Source of the DNA: Aquabacter sp965279295
Lineage (GTDB): Bacteria > Pseudomonadota > Alphaproteobacteria > Rhizobiales > Xanthobacteraceae
Length of the DNA stretch: 64,000 nucleotides
Assembly: GCA_965279295.1 (NCBI GenBank)
Contig: CBDIHQ010000015.1
Strand: one strand, 5' to 3'
In this document: piece after piece, positions 56,677 through 64,000 of the stretch
How positions within the stretch are numbered: position 1 is the first letter of the stretch
Layout of the letters: every line of letters begins with the position of its first letter
Notes under the pieces: model-generated
Databases searched by the model: none
What the model saw: the letters and a program-made list of their open reading frames with translations, nothing else
What the model was told of the DNA's origin: nothing
Position numbers and translations under genes: made by a program

Positions 56677-58820
56677 CAAATCGTGAAGGTGTCCAAATCC
56701 TCGTCGCTGAGGCGGGTGAATTCGGTTTCAGGCAGCATCGATACCGACGCATGGGCGACGTTCATGCCGCGCACCGGCTTGCCCGTGACCCATAGCCAGG
56801 GATCGTCAGACCCGATGATGCCGTACTGAACAAGCCGGTCATGGGCGCGCTTCCACCGCTGGCGGAGGGCATTCTTCTTCTGGTCCTCGCTGCCATCCTC
56901 GCCGCCGGCGTACTGGCGCCAATAGAGCTTCTTCACCGTGCCAAGGCTGACCACCCGGCTGATACGGTTCGGGCAGTTCACATCCTGCGGTGGGATCTGG
57001 CCTTGGTCGCGGAGTGCCTCCAGCACGCACGATAGGAGCTGGCGGTCCTTTTCCGACCCTTCAAAGCCGGCATCCGTGACCTTGGAGCTGTCCAGGTCCT
57101 CCTTGGGAGGGACGCAGACGCATGAGGTGATCACCTTGCCCCGGACATCCATGCCGACGTCCACGGACTTCAGGACAAACGGCCATGTCTTTCCGGCCTC
57201 CGAGTCTTTTTGCTTCGCCACCTTGGCGTAGCGCATGGGCCGGCCGTCTTCGTCGGTGCGCTTCTCCGACATCTCGACCATCACCACGTTCTCGACGTTG
57301 GCGAAGATGGAGGTATGCCCGCGCGGCTTCACGCCGCCGGCATTGGCGTGGTGGACGATCGAGACCGCCACATCGAGCTCCTCGCAAATGCGCTGGGCTC
57401 GGGCCAGGACAGGGGTGACGTCGCGAGCCGATATCTCATCGGCGCCCGGTGTGGCAGCGGCGAACGTGTCGATCACCACCAGCCGAAGCGGAATGCCGAA
57501 CTGCTCCATGAACATTTGATGCCAGCCGACGCCATCAGCGATCAGCTTGTCCGTGTCGTCGTCTGAGGCATAGAGGTTGAATTTTCCTGGCAGCAGAACG
57601 AAGGGCAGGGGGTCTTTGGCCTTCAGGTCATGCCATGTTCGGTATGCTCGAAGGCGCTTCTTGAGGCCGCGTCCGCTCTCGGCCGCGATGTAGAGCACGC
57701 CGCCCTGCTCTGAATGGTGGCCGAAGAACTCGACGCCGCGAGCCACGGCCATACCCAACTCTACCGCGAAGAAGCTCTTCCCGTGCTGGCTCGGCCCGAC
57801 GATCATCGAGACCTGCCCAGCGGTGATCACCTGATAGACGAGCCACTCACTTTCGGCGCCGACCTCATCCAGGCGATCCCATGGGATGGAATAGAGCTGC
57901 GGCTTGAAGCTGGTGTCTTTCTGGCACGCCAAGGCGTGGGTCTGCGCCAGCTCATAGAGCTTTTGGAAGGTGCCCCCGGCATCCAGCCATTCACAGACGT
58001 CCTCCTTTGGCCCCAGCCCCGGCAGTTCAAGGAACCGCACCCGCTTCGCGACAGGGACGAGGTGTGAGGCCACCAGGTCACGGTGCTTCTGCCCGGGCTC
58101 GTCGTTATCGGGGAGGATGACGACGTCAGCACCCTCGAAAAAGGTCTCTAAACCGTCGAACCACTTGCCCGCCCCCATGGGATTGGTGGTCACCGGCACG
58201 CGGAGGACGGCGAGCCGCTCTGCCGCCTTCTCACCCTCGACGTAAAACACCAGGGCCCGGCTCTCGATCGCCTCCTGAAGCTCGGCCAGCCGGTAAGGCA
58301 CGACGTCGATATTCTTGAGGTTCCAGATCCACGCGCCAGCACGGTCGGGGTCCGGCCTTCGTTGCAGGAAGGTCTTCTTTCGCTTGCCGGTCTTCGGATC
58401 CGTCACCCATGACCCGTCGGTGCGCTGGAACTCGAACCGCACCGTCTGGCAGACGAGGTGCCCCTCCTGGTCGCGATAATCGTAGACGGCCGTCTCGACC
58501 TTCTTTTCCTCGGTCTTGTGCTGGTTGCTCTGGCGCTCCGGTCTTCCCTCGGACACCAGGATGCCCTTGTCCTCCATCCACTGTGCGGCCTCGGCCTCGG
58601 TCTTGGCGCCCGTCAGCCTACGGATCATATCGATGACGCCGCCGCCCTCCTTCGCCTCATGGTCGAAGAACGCGCCCTTGGCGACGTCGATGCTCATGGA
58701 GCCCTGGCTGCCATAGCGAACATCGCCAGGCTTGCTGAAGCGAACGTTCGGCTTGCCCAGCAGCAGTCCGGCGACGGCCTCGATGTGTGGAGCGAACCGG
58801 TCTCCCCCCTGCGCCGTCAT
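56676..58820 (-). CDS. Fused TOPRIM primase and RepA-type helicase
   Basis: The 714-residue protein has an N-terminal primase-like segment without zinc-binding Cys (FFDHEAKEGGGVIDMIRRL), a TOPRIM domain with Glu195 (FYVEGEKAAERL) and Asp238/Asp240 (ILPDNDEPGQ), and a RecA-like helicase with Walker A GPSQHGKS (342-349) and Walker B LRLVVIDTFAAATPGADE. C-terminal winged-helix-like region. It should prime and unwind phage DNA. The ATG at 58820 is coupled to the DUF2493 gene. Confidence 0.88.
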   Translation of the reverse strand: MTAQGGDRFAPHIEAVAGLLLGKPNVRFSKPGDVRYGSQGSMSIDVAKGAFFDHEAKEGGGVIDMIRRLTGAKTEAEAAQWMEDKGILVSEGRPERQSNQHKTEEKKVETAVYDYRDQEGHLVCQTVRFEFQRTDGSWVTDPKTGKRKKTFLQRRPDPDRAGAWIWNLKNIDVVPYRLAELQEAIESRALVFYVEGEKAAERLAVLRVPVTTNPMGAGKWFDGLETFFEGADVVILPDNDEPGQKHRDLVASHLVPVAKRVRFLELPGLGPKEDVCEWLDAGGTFQKLYELAQTHALACQKDTSFKPQLYSIPWDRLDEVGAESEWLVYQVITAGQVSMIVGPSQHGKSFFAVELGMAVARGVEFFGHHSEQGGVLYIAAESGRGLKKRLRAYRTWHDLKAKDPLPFVLLPGKFNLYASDDDTDKLIADGVGWHQMFMEQFGIPLRLVVIDTFAAATPGADEISARDVTPVLARAQRICEELDVAVSIVHHANAGGVKPRGHTSIFANVENVVMVEMSEKRTDEDGRPMRYAKVAKQKDSEAGKTWPFVLKSVDVGMDVRGKVITSCVCVPPKEDLDSSKVTDAGFEGSEKDRQLLSCVLEALRDQGQIPPQDVNCPNRISRVVSLGTVKKLYWRQYAGGEDGSEDQKKNALRQRWKRAHDRLVQYGIIGSDDPWLWVTGKPVRGMNVAHASVSMLPETEFTRLSDEDLDTFTI

Positions 58821-59233
58821 TTCCAATCGATCCTTATGACGTCGATGCCCAGGGCTTCGGCCTGCCGCACGCAATCGGCGGTGCCGGCGCCGCCGGGGAA
58901 TGCCAGGACGTTGTCCGGCTTGAATTCTCTCAGCATCCGGCCGTTGCGCTCCGGACCGGCCCCGTTGCCGAGCTGCTGCCAGTTCGCGGAGAAGCCGGTG
59001 AAAGGGATCTTCCGGCGCTTCGCCCAGCGTTCCAGAAGCTGATCCGCTCCCGTGCGGCACTTGCCGGCCGCGACCTCGGTGAGGCCCAGGCGTTCCACCG
59101 CCGCATCCATGATCTGCTCAAAGCGCGCGCGCTGGCGGTCAGCCCTTTCCTGGGCATCGACGTATTCGATCAGCGGGGTGTGGGGTGGAACGAAACCGTA
59201 GTTCCGGCCGCCAGTGATGACGATGCGGGTCAT
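58817..59233 (-). CDS. DUF2493/SLOG-like nucleotide-binding protein
   Basis: The 138-residue protein has the SLOG/YAcAr pattern MTRIVITGGRNYGF, VAAGKCRTGADQLLERWAKR, and NVLAFPGGAGTADCVRQAEALG. This Rossmann-like fold binds nucleotides or nucleotide-derived ligands; in phages its job is unknown. ATGA overlaps on both sides. Confidence 0.82.
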   Translation of the reverse strand: MTRIVITGGRNYGFVPPHTPLIEYVDAQERADRQRARFEQIMDAAVERLGLTEVAAGKCRTGADQLLERWAKRRKIPFTGFSANWQQLGNGAGPERNGRMLREFKPDNVLAFPGGAGTADCVRQAEALGIDVIRIDWK

Positions 59234-59697
59234 GAGGGCACCCCGCGGAAATATCCCAGGCCCTGGAGCGTCCGGAGGAACTTCGTCGCCTGCTTCCGCG
59301 CACTCGCGTCCATGGCCGGGATGTTGGCCGCAGGCTCAAGGGCGGGCAGCAGCAGGTCCAGCGCCTTCTGGAGCTGGGAATCCTCAGCCAGGACGAAATA
59401 TTCCGCGGTGACGAGATCCTGGAGCCAGTAGAAGGCGATCAGGCCGAGCTTGGAGGCGGCGTCGCCTGCCTTGCGATATGGCGCGGTAGCAACCGTGAAT
59501 GCGCGTTCCGAACGCCGGATGATCTTCGCGCGCTCGGGGGCAGGGAGATCGCCAAGGACCTCGGTGGCGGCCAGCACCAGGTGCGTGCGCGCTGCAACGA
59601 CGTCATCGGCCTTCGGATCAACGGCGCCGGCCTCAAGGACATCCAGCAGGATGACGGGCGCTAGGGTGAGCTCCACCCGCTGGCGATCGTTCAGCAT
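59230..59697 (-). CDS. Hypothetical helical protein
   Basis: The 155-residue protein MLNDRQRVELTLAPVILLDV is all-helical with regular hydrophobic spacing. No family. Its frame overlaps nothing on the opposite strand except the start of the plus-strand gene region beyond 59697. Confidence 0.55.
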   Translation of the reverse strand: MLNDRQRVELTLAPVILLDVLEAGAVDPKADDVVAARTHLVLAATEVLGDLPAPERAKIIRRSERAFTVATAPYRKAGDAASKLGLIAFYWLQDLVTAEYFVLAEDSQLQKALDLLLPALEPAANIPAMDASARKQATKFLRTLQGLGYFRGVPS

Positions 59698-59744
59698 GGC
59701 ACGCCCCCGAAACTGATTCGCGTGTTCCGGCGTTTGGAGTCCCC

Positions 59745-60032
59745 ATGAGATGGAACGACCACCTCACCCACCCGATCCCGCTGCGCACTGGCGCCATCCT
59801 GGTGAGCCTTCGCGATGCGGCTGAGGCGATGATGGCGGCCGGCGAGGGCGTGCTGAAGGACGAGACCTTGGCGTACGCGGGCAAGCTGCTGATGGGGGCG
59901 GCCGAGACCGGAGCAGACGCCGACGTTGTAGCCGCCACGGATCAGGTCAGGATTGCGCTCCAGAAGCGCGCGCTGCTGCCGGTCGACTACAGGCCCAAGG
60001 CGCAGCGACGGGGAGCGAGAAAGCAGGGGTAA
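59745..60032 (+). CDS. Hypothetical protein, first of the plus-strand insert
   Basis: The 95-residue protein MRWNDHLTHPIPLRTGAILV has GGAG five bases upstream of the ATG. It is divergent from the early operon. It has phage-like composition (LRDAAEAMMAAGEGVLKDET) and may be an ordinary early gene. Confidence 0.55.
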   Translation: MRWNDHLTHPIPLRTGAILVSLRDAAEAMMAAGEGVLKDETLAYAGKLLMGAAETGADADVVAATDQVRIALQKRALLPVDYRPKAQRRGARKQG

Positions 60033-60095
60033 GCTTACGCCGCCCCTCTCGACAACCTGAACGTGAATATGCAGGCTCCGGACCTGGGGGAGCAT

Positions 60096-60758
60096 ATGAA
60101 AAAGCAGATACTGCCGTTCATCGGTGGGTGGGTGATTGGCGTAGCGCTGTTCGTTGCGGCCTGGCCTCTCATAGCGCAGGTCTTCAAGCTGCATGTGTGC
60201 GATGCAGTGATGGGATATTCTGCAAATGTTGCTGGCGGGCTGCTCGGCGGCGGTATGACTCTTATTGCCGCAATTGTAGCGTTCGGACTTACCCAACAGC
60301 AAGTTCAAATGCAGGCAGAAGAGCTGCATGTAATGAAAGCAGAACGGTCGGATCGCGCTAAAGCAGTTGCAACAATATTGATGCGTAGCGTAGCCATTGC
60401 AAGAGCTGAAGCTGAAAATAATTTGACTGAGATCGCCACTAACGCGGATCTCATTGATCCTAGCTCCATGTTTCAAATAAAGACAATTGAAGCCGCGATG
60501 GGTTTTGGTGAGTTGTGGCGAATGGGTGACGAGATTGTCGTCACTACGCTCGATTTGGATATTTTGATTGTTGGGTTTAACGGATTTATTAATCATCCCC
60601 CCGGTAGTCGACTTGTGATGAGAGAGCGCGCAGTTACTATTTTGGAGGGCATCAAAGACTACGCAACAGAGATCGTAGAAAAGTCTAGCACCGAGTTGCT
60701 GGATCATGCTGCCGCGCTTGGTAAATCCGGGCGGCCGTCGCTTTTCGATACCATCTGA
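60096..60758 (+). CDS. Two-TM protein with large cytosolic domain (moron)
   Basis: The 220-residue protein has TM helices at about 8-29 and 43-65, then a coiled coil (QQQVQMQAEELHVMKAERSD) and a helical cytosolic domain. GGGGGAG lies four bases before the ATG. AT-rich compared with neighbours and on the opposite strand to the early operon. Such two-TM proteins with helical bodies are common as membrane effectors; no named family is recognised. Confidence 0.65.
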   Translation: MKKQILPFIGGWVIGVALFVAAWPLIAQVFKLHVCDAVMGYSANVAGGLLGGGMTLIAAIVAFGLTQQQVQMQAEELHVMKAERSDRAKAVATILMRSVAIARAEAENNLTEIATNADLIDPSSMFQIKTIEAAMGFGELWRMGDEIVVTTLDLDILIVGFNGFINHPPGSRLVMRERAVTILEGIKDYATEIVEKSSTELLDHAAALGKSGRPSLFDTI

Positions 60759-60781
60759 ACCGTCGGAGCCTGGAAGATTGT

Positions 60782-60806
60782 GAATGCAATACGAAGTTTC
60801 GCATTC
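60782..60806 (+). terminator. Hairpin after the two-TM gene
   Basis: GAATGC (60782-60787) and GCATTC (60801-60806), with the inner pairing CGAA/TTCG, followed by TTGTTC. It lies 24 bases after the stop. Confidence 0.45.
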
Positions 60807-60997
60807 TTGTTCAGAGGTCGGTCCCTCCAGCCAGAAGATGTGCGGCAGCGTAATGGAAACGAATTCATCGCGAGTGATGGCTAGGCAAATGCAGTCTCCC
60901 GAGAGGCGATGGGGCGGCTGCAAATCGAGCGCGCGCCGGGACATGCGGTGGATCACCGGGACCGGACGGCAGAGCGTTGAGGAGCAGCGTTTCCTGG

Positions 60998-61369
60998 TCA
61001 CCGGACATCTCCCGGATCAAGGATGTTTCGGAGCATCTCGGCTTCCTCGGTCACCATCAGCGTGATGATGCGGGTGGCGAACTGCTCCGGCGTCATGTCG
61101 GCTTTGTCCGCCATCTGGCCCAAGGCATCGGCGGCGGGGCGGGGCAGCGCGACCGGTACCGTCACCTCGGGGGCGATGGTGATGCCCAGGCTTCGCAGCA
61201 CGCCGCGCAGTTTCGACGGATTGGCGATCCCCGTTTCGGCGCAAATCTGGCTGGGCGCCTTTCCCTGTCCCGCCAGATAGGCCGCTCTTACCTTGATGGC
61301 GAAGGAGTAGCTCGCCGTCTTTGAGCGGCTCTCGCGCTTGCGCGCCGGGGTCCGATTGGTCTCGTTCAC
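60998..61369 (-). CDS. HTH-type phage regulator candidate
   Basis: The 123-residue protein from a GTG at 61369 reads MNETNRTPARKRESRSKTAS, then an HTH-like segment (SFAIKVRAAYLAGQGKAPSQICAETGIANPSKLRGVLRSLG) and a helical C-terminus. The GTG overlaps the preceding stop. DNA binding is likely from the pattern (Phage-HTH 'AaylaGqgKaPsqIcaetG'). Confidence 0.6.
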   Translation of the reverse strand: MNETNRTPARKRESRSKTASYSFAIKVRAAYLAGQGKAPSQICAETGIANPSKLRGVLRSLGITIAPEVTVPVALPRPAADALGQMADKADMTPEQFATRIITLMVTEEAEMLRNILDPGDVR

Positions 61370-61644
61370 CAGCGCGGCCCCTGCAATTTGAGGCGCTCAA
61401 GAAGAGCCGTCACCTGCGTCCAGTAGGGGGCGCAGCGCACGAGGAAGGCTTCGGCCTTGTGCAACGCCAGAGCGCGCCGGAGCTGCCCCTCGTCCGGCCC
61501 CTTGCGGACGCCGGTCTCGATCAGATACTTCTGAACGGTGATGATCCGCTCGGATTCCATGCGCAGGGCGCGCAGCATGTCGGCCACGGACAGGCGCGGC
61601 GGCGTCCACTGATCGGGCCATGTCGGGGGGAGATCGCCGCTCAT
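61366..61644 (-). CDS. Hypothetical helical protein
   Basis: The 92-residue protein from ATG 61644 (MSGDLPPTWPDQWTPPRLSV) is helical (MLRALRMESERIITVQKYLI). Coupled to the HTH gene by GTGA. Unknown. Confidence 0.5.
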   Translation of the reverse strand: MSGDLPPTWPDQWTPPRLSVADMLRALRMESERIITVQKYLIETGVRKGPDEGQLRRALALHKAEAFLVRCAPYWTQVTALLERLKLQGPRW

Positions 61645-61788
61645 GTCGGGCCTCCGCAACGCAGAGGCCTATCAGGGCTCCACCTCAAGCTGTACGATAA
61701 TGCCAGGACACCGATGCTGAGATGGCCAAGAATGCCCCCAGTCATTCGACCTAGGCCAACGGTTTCGTGGAATACGCAGCTAATGAGT

Positions 61789-61819
61789 GGGCCCGAGCCG
61801 GCGAAAACGGCTCGGGCCC
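61789..61819 (+). other. Perfect 12-bp hairpin upstream of the second two-TM gene
   Basis: GGGCCCGAGCCG (61789-61800) and CGGCTCGGGCCC (61808-61819) enclose the loop GCGAAAA. No T-run follows on either strand. It lies 56 bases before the ATG, and may be a terminator that keeps early transcripts out or a leader structure. Confidence 0.6.
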
Positions 61820-61874
61820 CGACACCCAACCAACGAGCGGACCGCTGGAGGGCACCGATGGAAGGAATTGGAAA

Positions 61875-62537
61875 ATGGGCAGCAAACCCGCCGAGACCAT
61901 CGCCGCCAACGCCGACGCGGCCACCGAGCCCGCCACCTCGACCGCCGACACCAATTCGGGACTGCCCGCCGGGCATTCGTCCGCGGCCCTGACGGCGGAC
62001 GGCCTCACGTTTGACCTGCTGCAGAACGCGGCTTACCACGCCGACCGTCTTGCGCATTTCACACGTCTTCACCGAGGCGTTAGCTTTTTCACCATCTTGC
62101 TGGGAACAGGTGGCATAACGGCCGCCGTTGCAGACAGCTGGGTGTTCGGTGTCATCATCGGCGTGGCGGTTGCTGTGTTGTCGAGCCTTGATCTCGCCTT
62201 TGACTTCCGCGCGCAGGCTAGACTGCACGAGCGCTTGCGGGAGCGTGTTTTCGCGATCATGGCTGAACTTGACGAAGCAGGCGGTGATGCCACCCGATTT
62301 CCGAGCATTCGCGGTTCCCTGACCCGTCTTTTTGGGGAGGAACCCGCTGATATGTGCGCAGTGAGCGCGATGGCATACAACGCAGCCATCCAAGCCACGC
62401 AGCGAAACGTAAATCCCGACGATTTGATCCCACTTACCTTCTGGCAGCGACTGGTTCGTCACTGGGGCCGCTGGCCGGGACAGTATTTGACCGTCCGGGA
62501 GATCAAAGAAGGGGGCACTAAAGCCGCGTCTAGGTGA
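61875..62537 (+). CDS. Two-TM protein, SLATT-like (moron)
   Basis: The 220-residue protein has a low-complexity Ala/Thr-rich start, two adjacent TM helices (about 68-86 and 89-107) flanked by charged helices (YHADRLAHFTRLHRGVS before, DFRAQARLHERLRERVFAI after), which resembles the SLATT effector plan of two TM helices inside a helical bundle. SLATT proteins are presumed membrane-disrupting effectors in nucleotide-signal defence. The match is by pattern only. Plus strand, interrupting the early operon. Confidence 0.55.
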   Translation: MGSKPAETIAANADAATEPATSTADTNSGLPAGHSSAALTADGLTFDLLQNAAYHADRLAHFTRLHRGVSFFTILLGTGGITAAVADSWVFGVIIGVAVAVLSSLDLAFDFRAQARLHERLRERVFAIMAELDEAGGDATRFPSIRGSLTRLFGEEPADMCAVSAMAYNAAIQATQRNVNPDDLIPLTFWQRLVRHWGRWPGQYLTVREIKEGGTKAASR

Positions 62538-62551
62538 AAGGAAGCACGCCG

Positions 62552-63244
62552 TCATTCCGATCGCTCCCCCTTGGTGCTCAGCCAATGAAATGTCGGGGCG
62601 GCGCGCGGCGCGGTGAGATCCCACACCAGCCAAACCCAATCAGCGGTGCCGCCGCCGGCCTTGTTGCCGGCGCGCAGGTATTCGCCAGGAGGGCACGAGG
62701 GCCTGGGCGTAAGGATGTAGATCCTGCTCGGCGGGTGCTGGGCGTAGAAGCCGGCCGCGCGCTTCCCGCCAGCCAGAAACTTCAGGTCCGCGAACACCGC
62801 GACCTTGCTGGTCGCGAGGGACAGCGCGCGCCGCGCGAATTGCTCGTTTCCGACCGCCCTGAAGAACGGAGGGTTCATGATGATGTTGGGTTGCGCGATA
62901 TGGCGAACCGTCAGGAAGTCGGCTTCACCGATGAAGAAGTCCTCTTCGGTGCGGCGCTTGATATCCGTGCCGACGGCAGCATGGCCAACAGAGCGAGCAG
63001 CCCGCACGACGTTGCCACCGCCGCATGTTGGGTCAAGAATGGCGCCAATGAACCGTTCGGAGCGCAGCAGCGCCCGCGTGCATTCCTCGCCTTCGACATA
63101 CCAGTCCAGACCATCGCGCGCCCAAAGGTGAGCGGCCTTGGCCTTGCGACGCTCCTCAATGTCATCGGCGGCCAATAGGACATCGAGTTCGCTATGGGCA
63201 TCGAGATCAGCGAGCATCGCTTGGAAATCCAGCATCTCCTTCAT
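62552..63244 (-). CDS. DNA adenine-N6 methyltransferase (orphan)
   Basis: The 230-residue protein has SAM motif DPTCGGGN (71-78) and catalytic motif IV NPPF (124-127), indicating N6-adenine methylation of DNA. No nuclease gene adjoins, so it would mark phage DNA against host restriction or act in regulation. The ATG at 63244 (MKEMLDF) overlaps the resolvase stop. Confidence 0.82.
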   Translation of the reverse strand: MKEMLDFQAMLADLDAHSELDVLLAADDIEERRKAKAAHLWARDGLDWYVEGEECTRALLRSERFIGAILDPTCGGGNVVRAARSVGHAAVGTDIKRRTEEDFFIGEADFLTVRHIAQPNIIMNPPFFRAVGNEQFARRALSLATSKVAVFADLKFLAGGKRAAGFYAQHPPSRIYILTPRPSCPPGEYLRAGNKAGGGTADWVWLVWDLTAPRAAPTFHWLSTKGERSE

Positions 63245-63849
63245 TCGGGGATCTCCTCGATCTCGTCGAATGCGCTGAATGGCCATGCCTTCTCGGCGGC
63301 CGCGCGAGCGACGGATTGATTGCGCGGCTGGAATAGCGGGGCGGTCGCAATGGAGGTCTTCGGCGATTCAATCGCGCAGGCGAACGACCAGACTGCGAGG
63401 GCGTCGGCGGCGTCGGCGCTGTTGAACTTCCACCCGAGCTGGCGGCACCGAAGTTGAACCTGTCGCTTTCCCTCGTCGCCGCGCGGGTCCTTGCCCAGGA
63501 AGTGCTTTCGCACGTCGCTTACCGACACCTCGAACACACGGGAATAGCCCTTGGCTTCCAGCAACGTTTCCAGGAGAAAAGGGAGGCCGACCAAGATCCT
63601 CGTGGTGTTGAAATTGGTCTTCTTCGCCATGATGCGGGGATCGAATGGCGCCTCGAAATAGATGGCGTCGACGTGGTGGACCTTCAGGAAGTCCGACAGC
63701 CAGATCAGCATGCCGGCACCGACGCGCCCGTTGCTGGAGCTGGGAGGTGCCCACCGCTCCGTACCGGACAGCGGCAGCGAGCCGGGCGCGCCATACGCCC
63801 AGCCCGCCACGGTGGCGATGTCCAATGCGAGGATCGCCCGGTCGCTCAT
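63241..63849 (-). CDS. RuvC-like Holliday junction resolvase
   Basis: The 202-residue protein has the RuvC acidic set: Asp10 (ILALDIATVAGWA), Glu66 (IYFEAPFD), and Asp146/Asp149 (NSADAADALAVW). It would resolve branched phage DNA. ATGA overlap at both ends. Confidence 0.85.
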   Translation of the reverse strand: MSDRAILALDIATVAGWAYGAPGSLPLSGTERWAPPSSSNGRVGAGMLIWLSDFLKVHHVDAIYFEAPFDPRIMAKKTNFNTTRILVGLPFLLETLLEAKGYSRVFEVSVSDVRKHFLGKDPRGDEGKRQVQLRCRQLGWKFNSADAADALAVWSFACAIESPKTSIATAPLFQPRNQSVARAAAEKAWPFSAFDEIEEIPE

Positions 63850-64000
63850 CAGTGCATGTTCTCGAAGTCTTCGATGGCGCCCTTGGCCTTCGCCTTGGTC
63901 TCGGCCTTCGCCCGCTGCGCCACCGTCGGCTGTGCCGGCGCCCTCTCGCCGTCATCGAGCGGCTTGCCGCCCAGGCGCGCGGCGGTAGCCATCACGATGG
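63849..64000 (-). CDS. C-terminal end of an early gene (5' partial)
   Basis: Only about 50 codons are in the window: an Ala/Lys-rich tail ending AKGAIEDFENMH, with the stop overlapping the resolvase ATG. Position before a resolvase suggests a recombination or replication protein, but it cannot be identified from this part. Confidence 0.5.
   Translation of the reverse strand, partial: IVMATAARLGGKPLDDGERAPAQPTVAQRAKAETKAKAKGAIEDFENMH

Noticed and set aside
59691..61001. Whole 436-codon minus-strand frame as one gene
   Set aside because: Only the first about 80 codons look coding; the rest is antisense to an AT-rich gene with TM helices and has poor composition. Kept only as a possible truncated remnant.

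Overview
The window is high-GC alphaproteobacterial DNA, probably from Hyphomicrobiales (Xanthobacteraceae-like). Support comes from the rhizobial-type double cold-shock protein next to a DUF192 gene, a DctB-like two-component system facing an NAD-malic enzyme, an Omp25/RopB-type barrel, and interspersed GC-rich palindromic repeats. The genus is an inference.

Positions 1-13,100 look like ordinary chromosome: an OmpA/BON protein (cut by the left edge) with two coupled partners, tRNA-Pro(TGG), a GNAT acetyltransferase, DUF192 and cold-shock genes, sirtuin/glyoxalase, tRNA-Glu(TTC), an ankyrin protein, a HbpS/GlcG-like protein, a histidine kinase/response regulator pair divergent from malic enzyme, and a SerA-type dehydrogenase.

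From about 13.2 kb to the right edge the DNA is a siphovirus-type prophage; the right end lies outside the window and neither att site could be placed. The late operon (44.98 to 16.0 kb, minus strand) is complete: HNH, TerS, TerL, portal, prohead protease, HK97 capsid, connectors, tail tube, tail chaperones joined by a -1 frameshift site, tape measure, tail-tip proteins, TipJ-like hub, fibres, GH19 endolysin, nested spanins and holin candidates. Neighbouring genes mostly overlap by ATGA. Six strong hairpins lie inside the operon, five of them intrinsic-terminator-like, and a further terminator closes it. At its end lie an outer-membrane barrel and an SRAP/YedK gene.

Positions 45-51.8 kb hold a DUF4145 gene, a control region of about 1.4 kb, and a rightward operon of very small genes ending in a tyrosine integrase. 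A hairpin-forming 18-base motif sits just before three translation starts in this operon. From the integrase to 53.4 kb, small cargo genes (unknown, cupin, HTH) are each separated by clusters of an imperfect 16-base repeat, a layout like a cassette array.

Positions 53.4-56.0 kb are AT-rich and carry an ATPase/DUF4435 pair that matches the PARIS anti-phage system (AriA/AriB). Positions 56-64 kb are the early/replication operon on the minus strand (DUF6362-like protein, TOPRIM primase-RepA helicase, DUF2493, regulator, adenine methyltransferase, RuvC-like resolvase), interrupted by plus-strand genes. Two of these encode two-TM proteins of 220 residues each and are candidate exclusion or effector genes.
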